Assembly: GCA_900555435.1 (NCBI GenBank) | Contig: USLH01000046.1 | Coordinates: 1 to 16,224, forward strand | Source: an uncultured Oscillospiraceae bacterium | GTDB lineage: Bacteria > Bacillota > Clostridia > Oscillospirales > Ruminococcaceae | Length of the DNA: 16,224 bases | Direction: 5' to 3' | Shown: positions 7,022 through 14,264 of the stretch, one piece after another | How positions within the stretch are numbered: the first letter of the stretch is position 1 | How the letters are laid out: each line of letters starts with the position of its first letter | Notes under the pieces: generated by a model | Told to the model about the DNA's origin: nothing | The model's input: only the letters and a program-made list of their open reading frames with translations | Databases searched by the model: none | Program-made: the position numbers and the translations under genes

Positions 7022-7891
7022 TTACAGATTCTGGCGATACCCTCTGGGGGTGACGCCCACCTCTCGCTTGAAGACACGGTCGAAATAAGCGATGTCCTGA
7101 AACCCCACTTCATAAGCCACCGCCCGCACCGTCCGGTTGGGATCCTTTAAAAGCTCCTTGGCCTTCCTGACCCGCAGGAAGTTTAACTGTTCCGTAAAGG
7201 TCCGCCCTGTGACCTCTTTGAAAATGCAGGAAAAACTGGTGGCGGACATCATGGCGATCCGCGCCACCTCCTCCAGATAGATCTTCTTCTGGAAGTTTTC
7301 GTTGATATATGCCGCCGCCCGAGCCACCGAATCCTTATAGCGATCCAGATACAGCTGCCGCACCTCGTCCTGCTCTTTTCCGTACTGTCTCGAAACGATG
7401 GCGAGTACCTTTAAAACATCCGCCCGGATGAACAGCGGATACCCTTCCTCCTGGTGCTTGAATTCCCACAGCATCTCGTCGAAAATGGCCTCCACGTTCC
7501 GGGCTGCAGCGCCTTCCAGCGGAAACCGGGGCTTCACCTGGTCGAGGCTCACCGTAAAGGGCTTCAGGTAGCTGCTCCAGAAGCTCTCCTCCCCTACATC
7601 GGGACGGATGAATTCCTTGGTGAACTCCATCCCCACAAGGCTCGTTTCATCGTTTTCGCATTCCATGTAGTGGGGGATCTCCGGCGGCAGCACAAAGATG
7701 CTCCCGGTGGTCAGCTCATGCCCCTCTCCACCCATCCAGTGGGTGCAGATCCCATGGCGGACAAACCAGATCTGAAAATAGTCATGGGTGTGCAGGGGCT
7801 GCTTTAACCTTCCCTGCACCGTATAGATCTTAAACGGAAACCCTTCCGCCAACTCATCCTGCGCCCGAAAGCTTACCGGCGCTTCTTCCAT
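7022..7891 (-). CDS. AraC-family transcriptional regulator with cupin domain
   Basis: This 289-residue DNA-binding regulator has an N-terminal AraC-type cupin sensor domain (PLHTHDYFQIWFV at residues 32-44, then GSIFVLPPEIPHYME) and a C-terminal pair of helix-turn-helix motifs over about the last 95 residues. The HTH part shows the usual family wording: LEEVARIAMMSATSFSCIFK, then RVRKAKELLKD, then VAYEVGFQDIAYFDRVFKREVGVTPRGYR. Such proteins normally sense a sugar or another small molecule; the ligand here is unknown. I chose ATG at 7891 because GGGAGGAGGGG sits a few bases upstream; the open frame continues upstream into the amidase gene. It begins 23 bases after the amidase stop with no terminator between, so the two are probably co-transcribed. 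Confidence 0.88.
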   Translation of the reverse strand: MEEAPVSFRAQDELAEGFPFKIYTVQGRLKQPLHTHDYFQIWFVRHGICTHWMGGEGHELTTGSIFVLPPEIPHYMECENDETSLVGMEFTKEFIRPDVGEESFWSSYLKPFTVSLDQVKPRFPLEGAAARNVEAIFDEMLWEFKHQEEGYPLFIRADVLKVLAIVSRQYGKEQDEVRQLYLDRYKDSVARAAAYINENFQKKIYLEEVARIAMMSATSFSCIFKEVTGRTFTEQLNFLRVRKAKELLKDPNRTVRAVAYEVGFQDIAYFDRVFKREVGVTPRGYRQNL

Positions 7892-7914
7892 GGGGACCCC
7901 TCCTCCCGGCGCTT

Positions 7915-8664
7915 TTATTGTACCACATTTTCCATCGTTTTGGAAGACGGCTCTGTCCCGAAATAAGCGCAGATGGCAAGATAATACCGCCATGCCGCCT
8001 GCCTGCAGCCCTCTTCACCGGCCAGCCGCTCCATATCCGCTTCATTGGTGACAAACCCCTGCTCCACCAGCACCGCCGGGCAGCCGGGATAGTCCACCAT
8101 GGCAAAGGACGGCGCCTCCAACGGCTCCGCTGAAGGATCCTGCAGGATCTTCTCCCCGTCTACATAATAGGCGTACCGGATCCCTTCCTGCCCCCGGAGG
8201 GTGATCCCCGTCTCTGCCATGGAGCGACAGATAAGCTGCGCAAACCGCAGGCTCTCTTCGTGATATTCCCGCCCCGGCGGCGCCGGATAGGCTTCAAACC
8301 CCGTGGCGGTGGGATCCGCCGCCGAATTTCCGTGAACGGAAAGCAGGAGCTTCGCCCGATGGAGCCTTGCCTTCCGCCACCGATCGTTTAATTTCATCGT
8401 TTCTCCCGCCGCCCGGCAGAGGACTACCCGGTAAGCCGGATCGGCCTCCAACAATTCCGCCAGATACTGCACGGTAGGCTCCGTCAGTTCCGTTTCGTTC
8501 AAAACGCCCACAGCGCCCACGTCGGTGCCGCCGTGACCCGCATCCAGCGCGACCACGATCCTCGGATCGGAAAGCGTCCGCCAGATCCAGAACGCCCCGC
8601 CTATCAAAAGCAGAAGTAGCAAAAATTTCACCGGTTTTTTCAATCTCCGGCGTTTTGTCTTCAT
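7915..8664 (-). CDS. N-acetylmuramoyl-L-alanine amidase (Amidase_3 family)
   Basis: This 249-residue zinc amidase cuts the bond between MurNAc and L-Ala in peptidoglycan. A basic start and one membrane segment (about residues 12-28) anchor or export it, and the rest is the catalytic domain. DAGHGG (residues 41-46) supplies zinc ligand His44, one of Glu57, Glu59 or Glu62 the acidic ligand, SVHGNS (109-114) zinc ligand His111, and VLVEQGF (198-204) the catalytic Glu201. SVHGNS is a variant of the common SIHANA. Its length is close to the spore-cortex amidase CwlD, and the organism sporulates, but the motifs do not let me call it CwlD. AGGAGG lies seven bases before the start. The nagB terminator lies in the 55-base gap upstream, and no separate promoter is visible there. 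Confidence 0.85.
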   Translation of the reverse strand: MKTKRRRLKKPVKFLLLLLLIGGAFWIWRTLSDPRIVVALDAGHGGTDVGAVGVLNETELTEPTVQYLAELLEADPAYRVVLCRAAGETMKLNDRWRKARLHRAKLLLSVHGNSAADPTATGFEAYPAPPGREYHEESLRFAQLICRSMAETGITLRGQEGIRYAYYVDGEKILQDPSAEPLEAPSFAMVDYPGCPAVLVEQGFVTNEADMERLAGEEGCRQAAWRYYLAICAYFGTEPSSKTMENVVQ

Positions 8665-8678
8665 CGAATCGCCTCCTG

Positions 8679-8710
8679 AAAAAGGAAAAGCCCCGCCGCA
8701 AAGGCGGGGC
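8679..8710 (-). terminator. Terminator of nagB
   Basis: GCCCCGCC (8690-8697) pairs perfectly with GGCGGGGC (8703-8710) around a five-base loop. The minus strand then reads TTTTCCTTTTT (8679-8689). It begins ten bases after the nagB stop codon and ends just before the amidase ribosome binding site. Confidence 0.85.
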
Positions 8711-8719
8711 CGTGAGATC

Positions 8720-9475
8720 TTAGCCGTTGATGGCTTCGGGAGCCTTTTCCTTGATGACCTTCAAGGCTGCGTCGTCTGCGACCACAACCACGTCGGGATG
8801 GAGCTGCAGCACGGAAGCGGGGATGTGAGGGGTGATCGCCCCGCAGCAGGCTTTGTAAAGGATCTCCGCCTTGCCCTCGCCGTTGGCGATCAGGAGGATC
8901 TTTTTGGACTTCATGATGCTCTGGATGCCCATGGTGTAAGCCTGTTTCGGCACGTCGTCGATGGACTGGAAGAACCGGGAGTTGGACTCGATGGTCTTGG
9001 GGTCCAGATCCACGCAGTTGGTGCCTTTTTTGAACTCGTCAGCAGGCTCGTTGAAGCCGATGTGTCCGGTCAGGCCGATGCCCAGCAGCTGGATGTCCAC
9101 GCCGCCCATGGAATCCACCACGGCGTCATACCGGGCGCACTCTTTCGCAGCGTCCGGCTCGGTGCCGTCGGGGACGTTGGTGTTGGCGGGATCGATATTG
9201 ATGTGCTTGAAGAGGTTCTCCCGCATGAAGTAAGCGTAGCTCTGGTCGTTGTCGGGAGTCAGTCCCCGATACTCGTCCAGATTGACGGTGCGGACCTTGG
9301 AGAAGTCCAGATCCCCGGCTTCATAGCCTTTGATCAGCTCGGCATACAGCCCCAGAGGGGAGGAACCGGTAGCCAGACCCAGAACACTTTCGGGTTTTAA
9401 AATGACCTGAGCGGCAATGATGTTTGCGGCCTTGCGGCTCAGCTCGGCATAATCCTTTGCACGAATGATTTTCAT
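8720..9475 (-). CDS. nagB: Glucosamine-6-phosphate deaminase NagB
   Basis: NagB converts glucosamine 6-phosphate to fructose 6-phosphate and ammonia in the cytoplasm, feeding amino sugars into glycolysis. The 251-residue protein has the family landmarks GLATGSSPLGLY (residues 33-44), NLDEYRGL (65-72) and GIGLTGHIGFNEP (132-144). By alignment to the E. coli enzyme with a constant offset of five, Asp67, His138 and Glu143 match catalytic Asp72, His143 and Glu148. The position of Asp141 is Thr136 here; many Firmicutes have Asn, so this is a further variation. I chose ATG at 9475 because AAGGAG lies eight bases upstream; an ATG at 9499 is in frame but poorly placed. nagA is not adjacent. The gene has its own promoter and terminator. 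Confidence 0.94.
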   Translation of the reverse strand: MKIIRAKDYAELSRKAANIIAAQVILKPESVLGLATGSSPLGLYAELIKGYEAGDLDFSKVRTVNLDEYRGLTPDNDQSYAYFMRENLFKHINIDPANTNVPDGTEPDAAKECARYDAVVDSMGGVDIQLLGIGLTGHIGFNEPADEFKKGTNCVDLDPKTIESNSRFFQSIDDVPKQAYTMGIQSIMKSKKILLIANGEGKAEILYKACCGAITPHIPASVLQLHPDVVVVADDAALKVIKEKAPEAING

Positions 9476-9509
9476 ATCAAACACTCCTTCATGTTTCATT
9501 TCTGCCTTC

Positions 9510-9539
9510 AGTATAGCACGGGCGGTTCCAAAAAGTCCA
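9510..9539 (-). promoter_or_regulatory. Promoter of nagB
   Basis: On the minus strand TGGACT (9534-9539) and TATACT (9510-9515) are separated by 18 bases, with TGC before the -10 (extended -10). The predicted start lies about 28 bases before the chosen ATG. Confidence 0.65.
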
Positions 9540-9566
9540 CGGATTTTTAAAAGATAGCAATATAAA

Positions 9567-9592
9567 CTAACGATTAACCAAAAAATCGTTAA
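9567..9592 (-). terminator. Weak AT-rich hairpin after pepT
   Basis: TAACGATT (9568-9575) pairs perfectly with AATCGTTA (9584-9591), four bases beyond the pepT stop. No T-run follows on the minus strand, so termination would be weak. It could instead be an operator upstream of nagB. Confidence 0.3.
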
Positions 9593-9595
9593 GGT

Positions 9596-10819
9596 TTACT
9601 CTGCATTGATCCGCAGGATCTCCAGAAGCACTTCCGGGACCTTCTGCATCTCCTCCAAAACGGCGTATTCGAACCGCCCGTGGAAGTTGTGCCCGCCGGT
9701 GAAAAGGTTCGGGCAGGGCAGCCCCATATAAGAAAGCCGTGCCCCGTCGGTGCCGCCCCGGATGGGGGTGACCTCCGGCGTGATTCCCAGGTTCTCCATG
9801 GCCTTCAGAGCGGAGTCCACTACCTCCCGCCGAGGGAGGATCTTCTCCTTCATGTTGTAGTAGGAGTCGGTGAGAGCAAGCTCAAAGGTGCCCGCTCCGT
9901 ACTTTTTGTTGAGAAAGTCCGCCGCATCCCGGAAAAGCTGCTTTTTCTCCTCGAACAGCCTCCGGTCGTGATCCCGGATGATGTATTCCATCACCGTTTT
10001 CTCCACGTCCCCTTCGATGGCATCCAGATGATGGAAGCCCTCGTACCCTTCGGTGCAGGCAGGGATCTCCGCTGCCGGCAGCATCCGGTCAAATTCCATC
10101 CCCATCAAAATGGCGTTCTTCATGTGCCCTTTTCCGGCGCCGGGGTGGATGCTCTGCCCATGGACGGTCAGAATGGCGGAAGCGGCGTTGAAGTTTTCGT
10201 ACTCCAGTCCTCCTTCTCCGCCGCCGTCCACGGTGTATGCAAAGTCGGCGCCGAAGCCTTCCACGTCAAACAGATCCGCACCTCTGCCGATCTCCTCATC
10301 GGGGGTAAAGCCGATCTTCACCGGCCCGTGGGGCAGGGTGGGATCCTCCGCCAGCCGACGTGCCATTTCCATGATCCCGGCGACCCCCGCCTTGTCGTCG
10401 GCTCCCAGCAAAGTGGTGCCGTCGGTAACAATCAGGGTCTTTCCCACATACTTTTTCAGCTCCGGATAGGCCTCCGGTGAAAGGATATCGCCGGAGCCTT
10501 CCAGCAAAACGTCCTTCCCATCATAATTCTCCACGATCTTCGCCTTGACGTTTTTCCCGGAAACGGCGTCGGAGGTGTCCATGTGGGACACGAAACCGAT
10601 TGCCGGCGCCTTTTCACAGCCTTTGGATGCCGGCAGGGAGGCGTACACATACCCGTCCGCCCCGCACCGGGCTTCCCATCCCAGATCGGAAAGCTCCTTT
10701 TTCAGAAGGGCGGCCAGCTTCAGCTGCCCCGGGGTGCTGGGGGTATCCTCCGAAGCCGGATCGGAGGTCGTCTCATAAGAAACATAGCGTAAAAACCGCT
10801 CAAGCAGGGTGTCGTTCAT
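9596..10819 (-). CDS. pepT: Peptidase T (tripeptide aminopeptidase)
   Basis: PepT is a cytoplasmic two-zinc M20 peptidase that removes the N-terminal residue from tripeptides in the last steps of peptide use. The 407-residue length is typical. The metal and catalytic residues are visible: HMD (residues 79-81), GADDKAG with Asp141, TPDEEIGRG with Glu175 and Glu176, TVDGGGEG with Asp198, and a C-terminal TGGHNFHGRFE with His377 and His380. The dimerisation/lid domain carries HGQSIHPG. AAAGGAG lies seven bases before the ATG. The gene has its own extended -10 promoter upstream and is probably transcribed alone. Confidence 0.95.
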   Translation of the reverse strand: MNDTLLERFLRYVSYETTSDPASEDTPSTPGQLKLAALLKKELSDLGWEARCGADGYVYASLPASKGCEKAPAIGFVSHMDTSDAVSGKNVKAKIVENYDGKDVLLEGSGDILSPEAYPELKKYVGKTLIVTDGTTLLGADDKAGVAGIMEMARRLAEDPTLPHGPVKIGFTPDEEIGRGADLFDVEGFGADFAYTVDGGGEGGLEYENFNAASAILTVHGQSIHPGAGKGHMKNAILMGMEFDRMLPAAEIPACTEGYEGFHHLDAIEGDVEKTVMEYIIRDHDRRLFEEKKQLFRDAADFLNKKYGAGTFELALTDSYYNMKEKILPRREVVDSALKAMENLGITPEVTPIRGGTDGARLSYMGLPCPNLFTGGHNFHGRFEYAVLEEMQKVPEVLLEILRINAE

Positions 10820-10852
10820 AAAAAATCTCCTTTACCGTCAGATTCTTCCTTC

Positions 10853-10861
10853 ATTGTAGCA
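10853..10861 (-). promoter_or_regulatory. Extended -10 promoter of pepT
   Basis: The minus strand reads TGCTACAAT, an extended -10 element, about 33 bases before the pepT start. No convincing -35 is present, which is acceptable for an extended -10 promoter. Confidence 0.45.
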
Positions 10862-10890
10862 CATCTTTTCTAAAAAATCATCCCTTCCCG

Positions 10891-10920
10891 ATAAAAACGG
10901 CCCCGGAAAATCCGGAGCCG
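10891..10920 (-). terminator. Terminator of the ppx-ppk-DUF362 unit
   Basis: CGGCCCCGGA (10898-10907) pairs with TCCGGAGCCG (10911-10920), nine of ten pairs around a three-base loop. On the minus strand it is followed by TTTTTAT. It lies 14 bases beyond the DUF362 gene's stop codon. Confidence 0.8.
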
Positions 10921-10934
10921 CTTTCTTTTCCCTC

Positions 10935-12068
10935 TTATTTGACAGTGATCCATTCGTATTCCTTCTGCCCGATCCCCAGCTTCACCGCATGGTCGATGCA
11001 GCTGTGCCAGTTGGTCTCCGGGAAAGTGTTGGTGAAATGGTCATGGTGGCAGTCCCCATGGTCGTGGAGGTTTCCGTCCAGCTTGCTTCCCACCAGCACC
11101 GGCATGGCATTGCAGGCGTCGGCGCAGGCCACATCCAGCGCCACCGGGTCGAAGGATGCGAACATTCCCACATCCGGGATGATGGGCAGGTCGTTCTCCG
11201 CATGGCAGTCGCAGTAGGGCGACACGTCCATGACGATGCTGATGTGGAACTGGGGCCGGCCATGGACCACCGCTTTGGCATACTCGGCGATCTTACAGTT
11301 CAGCTCGTCGTTGGCACTGGAGCATCCGTTGTAAATGGCGTCGAAGTTGCACGCCCCCAGACAGCGCCCGCAGCCCACGCACTTGCTGTGGTCGATGGAG
11401 GCCTTCCGGTCTTCCCCGAAGGAAATGGCTCCGTGGGCGCAGTTCTTGGCGCAGACCCGGCATCCCCGACAGACAGACTGGTCTACCGTAGGCTTTCCGG
11501 AGCTGTGCTGCTCCATCTTCCCCGCTCGAGAGCCGCAGCCCATCCCTAAGTTTTTCAGCGCCCCGCCGAAGCCTGCCGCCTCGTGACCTTTGAAGTGGTT
11601 CAGGGAAATGATCACGTCGGCGTCCATAATGGCGCGGCCGATCTTCGCTTCCTTCACGAACTCGCCGCCCTCCACCGGCACAAGCATCTCATCCGTCCCC
11701 TTCAGGCCGTCGGCAATGATCACGGGACATCCGCAGGAATAGGGGGTGAAGCCGTTCTCCCACGCCGCTTCCAGATGATCCAGCGCATTTTTCCGCCGCC
11801 CCACATACAGGGTGTTGCAGTCGGTGAGAAAGGGCTTTCCCCCCTGCTCCTTCACAACGTCCACCACGACTTTTGCAAAGTTCGGCCGCAGATAGGAGAG
11901 GTTTCCCGGCTCACCGAAATGGATCTTGATCGCCACGAACCGCTCCTTCATATCGATGTCGCCGATTCCCGCCTTGCGGATCAGCCGCTGGAGCTTCGTC
12001 AATAGGCTCGTCCCGGGCAGCGCCCGCATATCCGTAAAATAGACCTTGGATTTTTCCACAAACGTCAT
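10935..12068 (-). CDS. DUF362 protein with two 4Fe-4S ferredoxin motifs
   Basis: This 377-residue protein combines a DUF362 domain with a ferredoxin insert. The DUF362 part is recognisable from KSKVYFTDMRA, VAIKIHFGEPGNLSYLRPNFAK and FLTDCNTLYVG near the start, and from ISLNHFKGHEAAGFGGALKNLGMG. Two CxxCxxCxxxC motifs follow, with Cys at 200, 203, 206, 210 and at 230, 233, 236, 240, so two 4Fe-4S clusters are expected and the protein is probably a cytoplasmic redox protein. Its substrate is unknown. A His/Asp-rich patch (LHDHGDCHHDHF, about 334-345) is a possible extra metal site. I used ATG at 12068. However, GGAAGGG touches that ATG, and the GTG at 12059 sits about nine bases from the same site and gives the family-like start VEKSKVYF, so the true start may be 12059. 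It lies 52 bases after ppk1 with no terminator between. Confidence 0.85.
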   Translation of the reverse strand: MTFVEKSKVYFTDMRALPGTSLLTKLQRLIRKAGIGDIDMKERFVAIKIHFGEPGNLSYLRPNFAKVVVDVVKEQGGKPFLTDCNTLYVGRRKNALDHLEAAWENGFTPYSCGCPVIIADGLKGTDEMLVPVEGGEFVKEAKIGRAIMDADVIISLNHFKGHEAAGFGGALKNLGMGCGSRAGKMEQHSSGKPTVDQSVCRGCRVCAKNCAHGAISFGEDRKASIDHSKCVGCGRCLGACNFDAIYNGCSSANDELNCKIAEYAKAVVHGRPQFHISIVMDVSPYCDCHAENDLPIIPDVGMFASFDPVALDVACADACNAMPVLVGSKLDGNLHDHGDCHHDHFTNTFPETNWHSCIDHAVKLGIGQKEYEWITVK

Positions 12069-12120
12069 CCCTTCCGTTGTTTTGCCTTTCTTTTCTCCCG
12101 ATCTTCCGGTCAGTGGGCCG

Positions 12121-13599
12121 TCACTTCTTCTTTCCGAACCAGCCGAACAGCCGCCGTTTCTTTTTCCCATCCGACTTAACCGGATCCCATTCGAACGTTT
12201 CCAGCGGCTCCTTGGCCTGCTGCATAAACGTCTCCTGGGCATTCAGCGGCGGGTCGTTCAGTGGCGTGCGCAAAACGTACCGCCCATCGGCGAATTGCTC
12301 CCTGGCCTTTACGTTATCCCGGAGCAGGAGGTCCATCATATCCAAGAGCCGCTGCCGGATCCGTCGGTCATAAATGGGACAGGCCACCTCTACCCGACGC
12401 TCCGTGTTCCGGGTCATCATGTCGCCGGAAGCGATGAATACCTTCGTATCCTCCCCGACGCCAAAGGCGTAGATCCGGGAGTGTTCCAGAAACCGTCCCA
12501 CGATGCTGACAATGCGGACGTTTTCGGTCATCCCCGGGATCCGGGGCGTTAAACAGCAGATCCCCCGGATCACCAGCCGGATCTGCACTCCTGCCCGGGA
12601 TGCATCGATGAACCGCTCGATGATTTCCTTGTCGGTGAAGGAATTGCACTTCACAAGGATCCTTGCTTCCTCCCCGTTTTTCGCCTTTTCGATCTCCCGG
12701 TCAGTGAGCTTCAAGATGCTCTCCTTGAAATTGGCAGGCGCCACCCAAAGATGCCGGTAAGAGCCGTCCAGATTCGACAGCGACAGGTTCATGAAGAAGG
12801 CGGCGGCGTCCGTCCCGATCCCCGGATCCGCCGTTAAAATGGCAAGGTCGGTATAGAGCTTCGCCGTTTTTTCGTTGTAATTCCCGGTTCCGATCTGGGT
12901 GATGTACTGGATTCCGTTCCTGCTCTGCCGCGTGATCAGGCAGATCTTGGAGTGGACCTTATACCCGTCCATCCCGTAGATCACCCGGCAGCCCGCTTCC
13001 TCTAACCGCTGGGCCCATTCGATGTTGTTTTCCTCGTCGAACCGGGCCCGCAGCTCCATCAGCACCGTCACGTCCTTGCCGTTTTCCGCCGCTTCGATCA
13101 GGGCTTCCGCCAGCGCCGACTGCCTTGCGATCCGATAAAGGGTGATCTTGATGGACACCACTTCCGGATCTCCCGCCGACTCCCGCAGCAGGCTCAAAAG
13201 GGGCTTCATGGACTCGTAAGGATAAGAAAGCAGCACATCGTGCCGCAGCACCTGCCCAATAATAGGCTGGGACGCATCCACCATGGGGGAAGGCTGGGGG
13301 GTAAAGGGCGTCTGCAGAAGCGACCGCTTCAGATCAAAGGGCAGCTTCGCGTCCAGCCCGAAGCAATAGGAAAGATCCAGCGGCGCATGGGAATGGAACA
13401 CCTGCGCCTTGTCGAGCTCCAGCTTGGAGCGCAGGTACTTCTGCGCCTCATCGCTCATTTCCCCCTGGATTTCCAGCCGCACCGGGGAAAGCCGCAGCCG
13501 TTTTTTGAGGATCTTCTTCATGTGCTGCCGGTAATCGGTATCCTCGTCCAGAAGCCCGGCGTCGGTATCAATATCGGCGTTCCGGGTGACGCAGATCAC
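12121..13599 (-). CDS. ppk1: PPK1 C-terminal catalytic fragment (492 codons)
   Basis: This second open part holds both PLD-like catalytic domains of PPK1, with His216 (KVHSK) and His373 (LEHSR) in fragment numbering and MTRNTERRVEVACP near the end. It finishes with a basic tail (KKKRRLFGWFGKKK). A GTG at 13599 overlaps the N-terminal fragment's TGA as GTGA, so re-initiation is conceivable. But the 12 codons before that GTG are still clear PPK1 sequence, so the GTG is not a natural gene start. Confidence 0.8.
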   Translation of the reverse strand: MICVTRNADIDTDAGLLDEDTDYRQHMKKILKKRLRLSPVRLEIQGEMSDEAQKYLRSKLELDKAQVFHSHAPLDLSYCFGLDAKLPFDLKRSLLQTPFTPQPSPMVDASQPIIGQVLRHDVLLSYPYESMKPLLSLLRESAGDPEVVSIKITLYRIARQSALAEALIEAAENGKDVTVLMELRARFDEENNIEWAQRLEEAGCRVIYGMDGYKVHSKICLITRQSRNGIQYITQIGTGNYNEKTAKLYTDLAILTADPGIGTDAAAFFMNLSLSNLDGSYRHLWVAPANFKESILKLTDREIEKAKNGEEARILVKCNSFTDKEIIERFIDASRAGVQIRLVIRGICCLTPRIPGMTENVRIVSIVGRFLEHSRIYAFGVGEDTKVFIASGDMMTRNTERRVEVACPIYDRRIRQRLLDMMDLLLRDNVKAREQFADGRYVLRTPLNDPPLNAQETFMQQAKEPLETFEWDPVKSDGKKKRRLFGWFGKKK

Positions 13600-14264
13600 C
13601 GCTTTCTCGGAGACCTTATATTTCTCGAAAACCTTTTCGCAAAATGTAAGATCACGTCCTCCACCAGCACGAACCGCCGCTCAGAGGGATCCACCGTAAA
13701 CACCCGCCTTGTCACCGACGGCACCGGGATGATTCCGAAGACCCGGTGGCCGTCCTGGTGCAGCGCCACGGCGATATTCAGCTGCTTGTTGCCGATGTGG
13801 GGGAAAGGGTGGCTCTGGTCGATGATCTGGGGGGACAGCACCGGCAGAATCTCCCGCTCGAAGAAGTCCTCCGCCAGCTTTTCCTCCGGCTTCCGCAAAG
13901 CGTCCATGGCCACATAGCTGATCCCCTGATCGGAAAGCTCCCGGCTGATTCTCGCAAATGCCTCGTCCCGCAGCAGATAAAGGGGCACGCAGGCCCTGTA
14001 GATCTCCGACAGCTGCTCCGCCGCCGTCATGCCGGTCTTGTTGTCAAAATAGTCGGGAGAAAAGAGCATATAGTCAATTAAGCTCCCCACTCGCACCATG
14101 AAAAACTCGTCTAAGTTGCTGGTAAAGATCGAAAGGAAATGGAACCGCTCCAAAAGCGGCGTTTCCGGACAGTTTGCCTCTTCCAGCACCCTTTGGTTGA
14201 ACTTGAGCCACGAAAGCTCCCGGTTCTGCATACAGCTGCGATAATCTACTGTTTCCGTACTCAT
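13596..14264 (-). CDS. ppk1: PPK1 N-terminal fragment (222 codons)
   Basis: This is the first open part of the broken ppk1. It carries the N-terminal and head domains (NRELSWLKFNQRVLEEA, then FLSIFTSNLDEFFMVRVG). The last 13 residues, KRFSRNIRSPRKR, are out-of-frame sequence after the shift. AAGGA lies about six bases before the ATG, which overlaps the ppx TGA, so translation is probably coupled to ppx. Alone it lacks both catalytic His residues and should be inactive. Confidence 0.8.
   Translation of the reverse strand: MSTETVDYRSCMQNRELSWLKFNQRVLEEANCPETPLLERFHFLSIFTSNLDEFFMVRVGSLIDYMLFSPDYFDNKTGMTAAEQLSEIYRACVPLYLLRDEAFARISRELSDQGISYVAMDALRKPEEKLAEDFFEREILPVLSPQIIDQSHPFPHIGNKQLNIAVALHQDGHRVFGIIPVPSVTRRVFTVDPSERRFVLVEDVILHFAKRFSRNIRSPRKR

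Larger units (their letters stand above)
12121..14264 (-). pseudogene. ppk1: Polyphosphate kinase PPK1, interrupted by a one-base frameshift
   Basis: PPK1 polymerises the gamma-phosphate of ATP into inorganic polyphosphate, reversibly, through a phospho-histidine. Read across one frame change, the locus encodes about 714 residues, the normal PPK1 length. The first 209 codons (from 14264) end LVEDVILHFA. The next bases on the minus strand are GCGAAAAGGTTTTCGAG. Adding one base there (GCG-nAA-AAG) restores KVFEKYKVSEKAVICVTRNADIDTD, the expected PPK1 continuation. Without it, translation hits TGA at 13596-13598. Both catalytic His survive in the second part (VHSK and LEHSR), 157 residues apart, as are His435 and His592 in E. 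coli. The start overlaps the ppx stop as ATGA. Either the gene is truly broken or the assembly lacks one base. Confidence 0.85.

Noticed and set aside
9680..10480. Long plus-strand frames opposite pepT, nagB, the DUF362 gene and ppk1
   Set aside because: All are shadows of well-supported minus-strand genes with intact catalytic motifs.
13632..13640. Programmed -1 frameshifting in ppk1
   Set aside because: The site is G-AAA-AGG in frame, which lacks the usual X-XXY-YYZ slippery pattern, and the A run has only four bases. No stimulatory stem-loop is evident. PPK1 is not known to need frameshifting.
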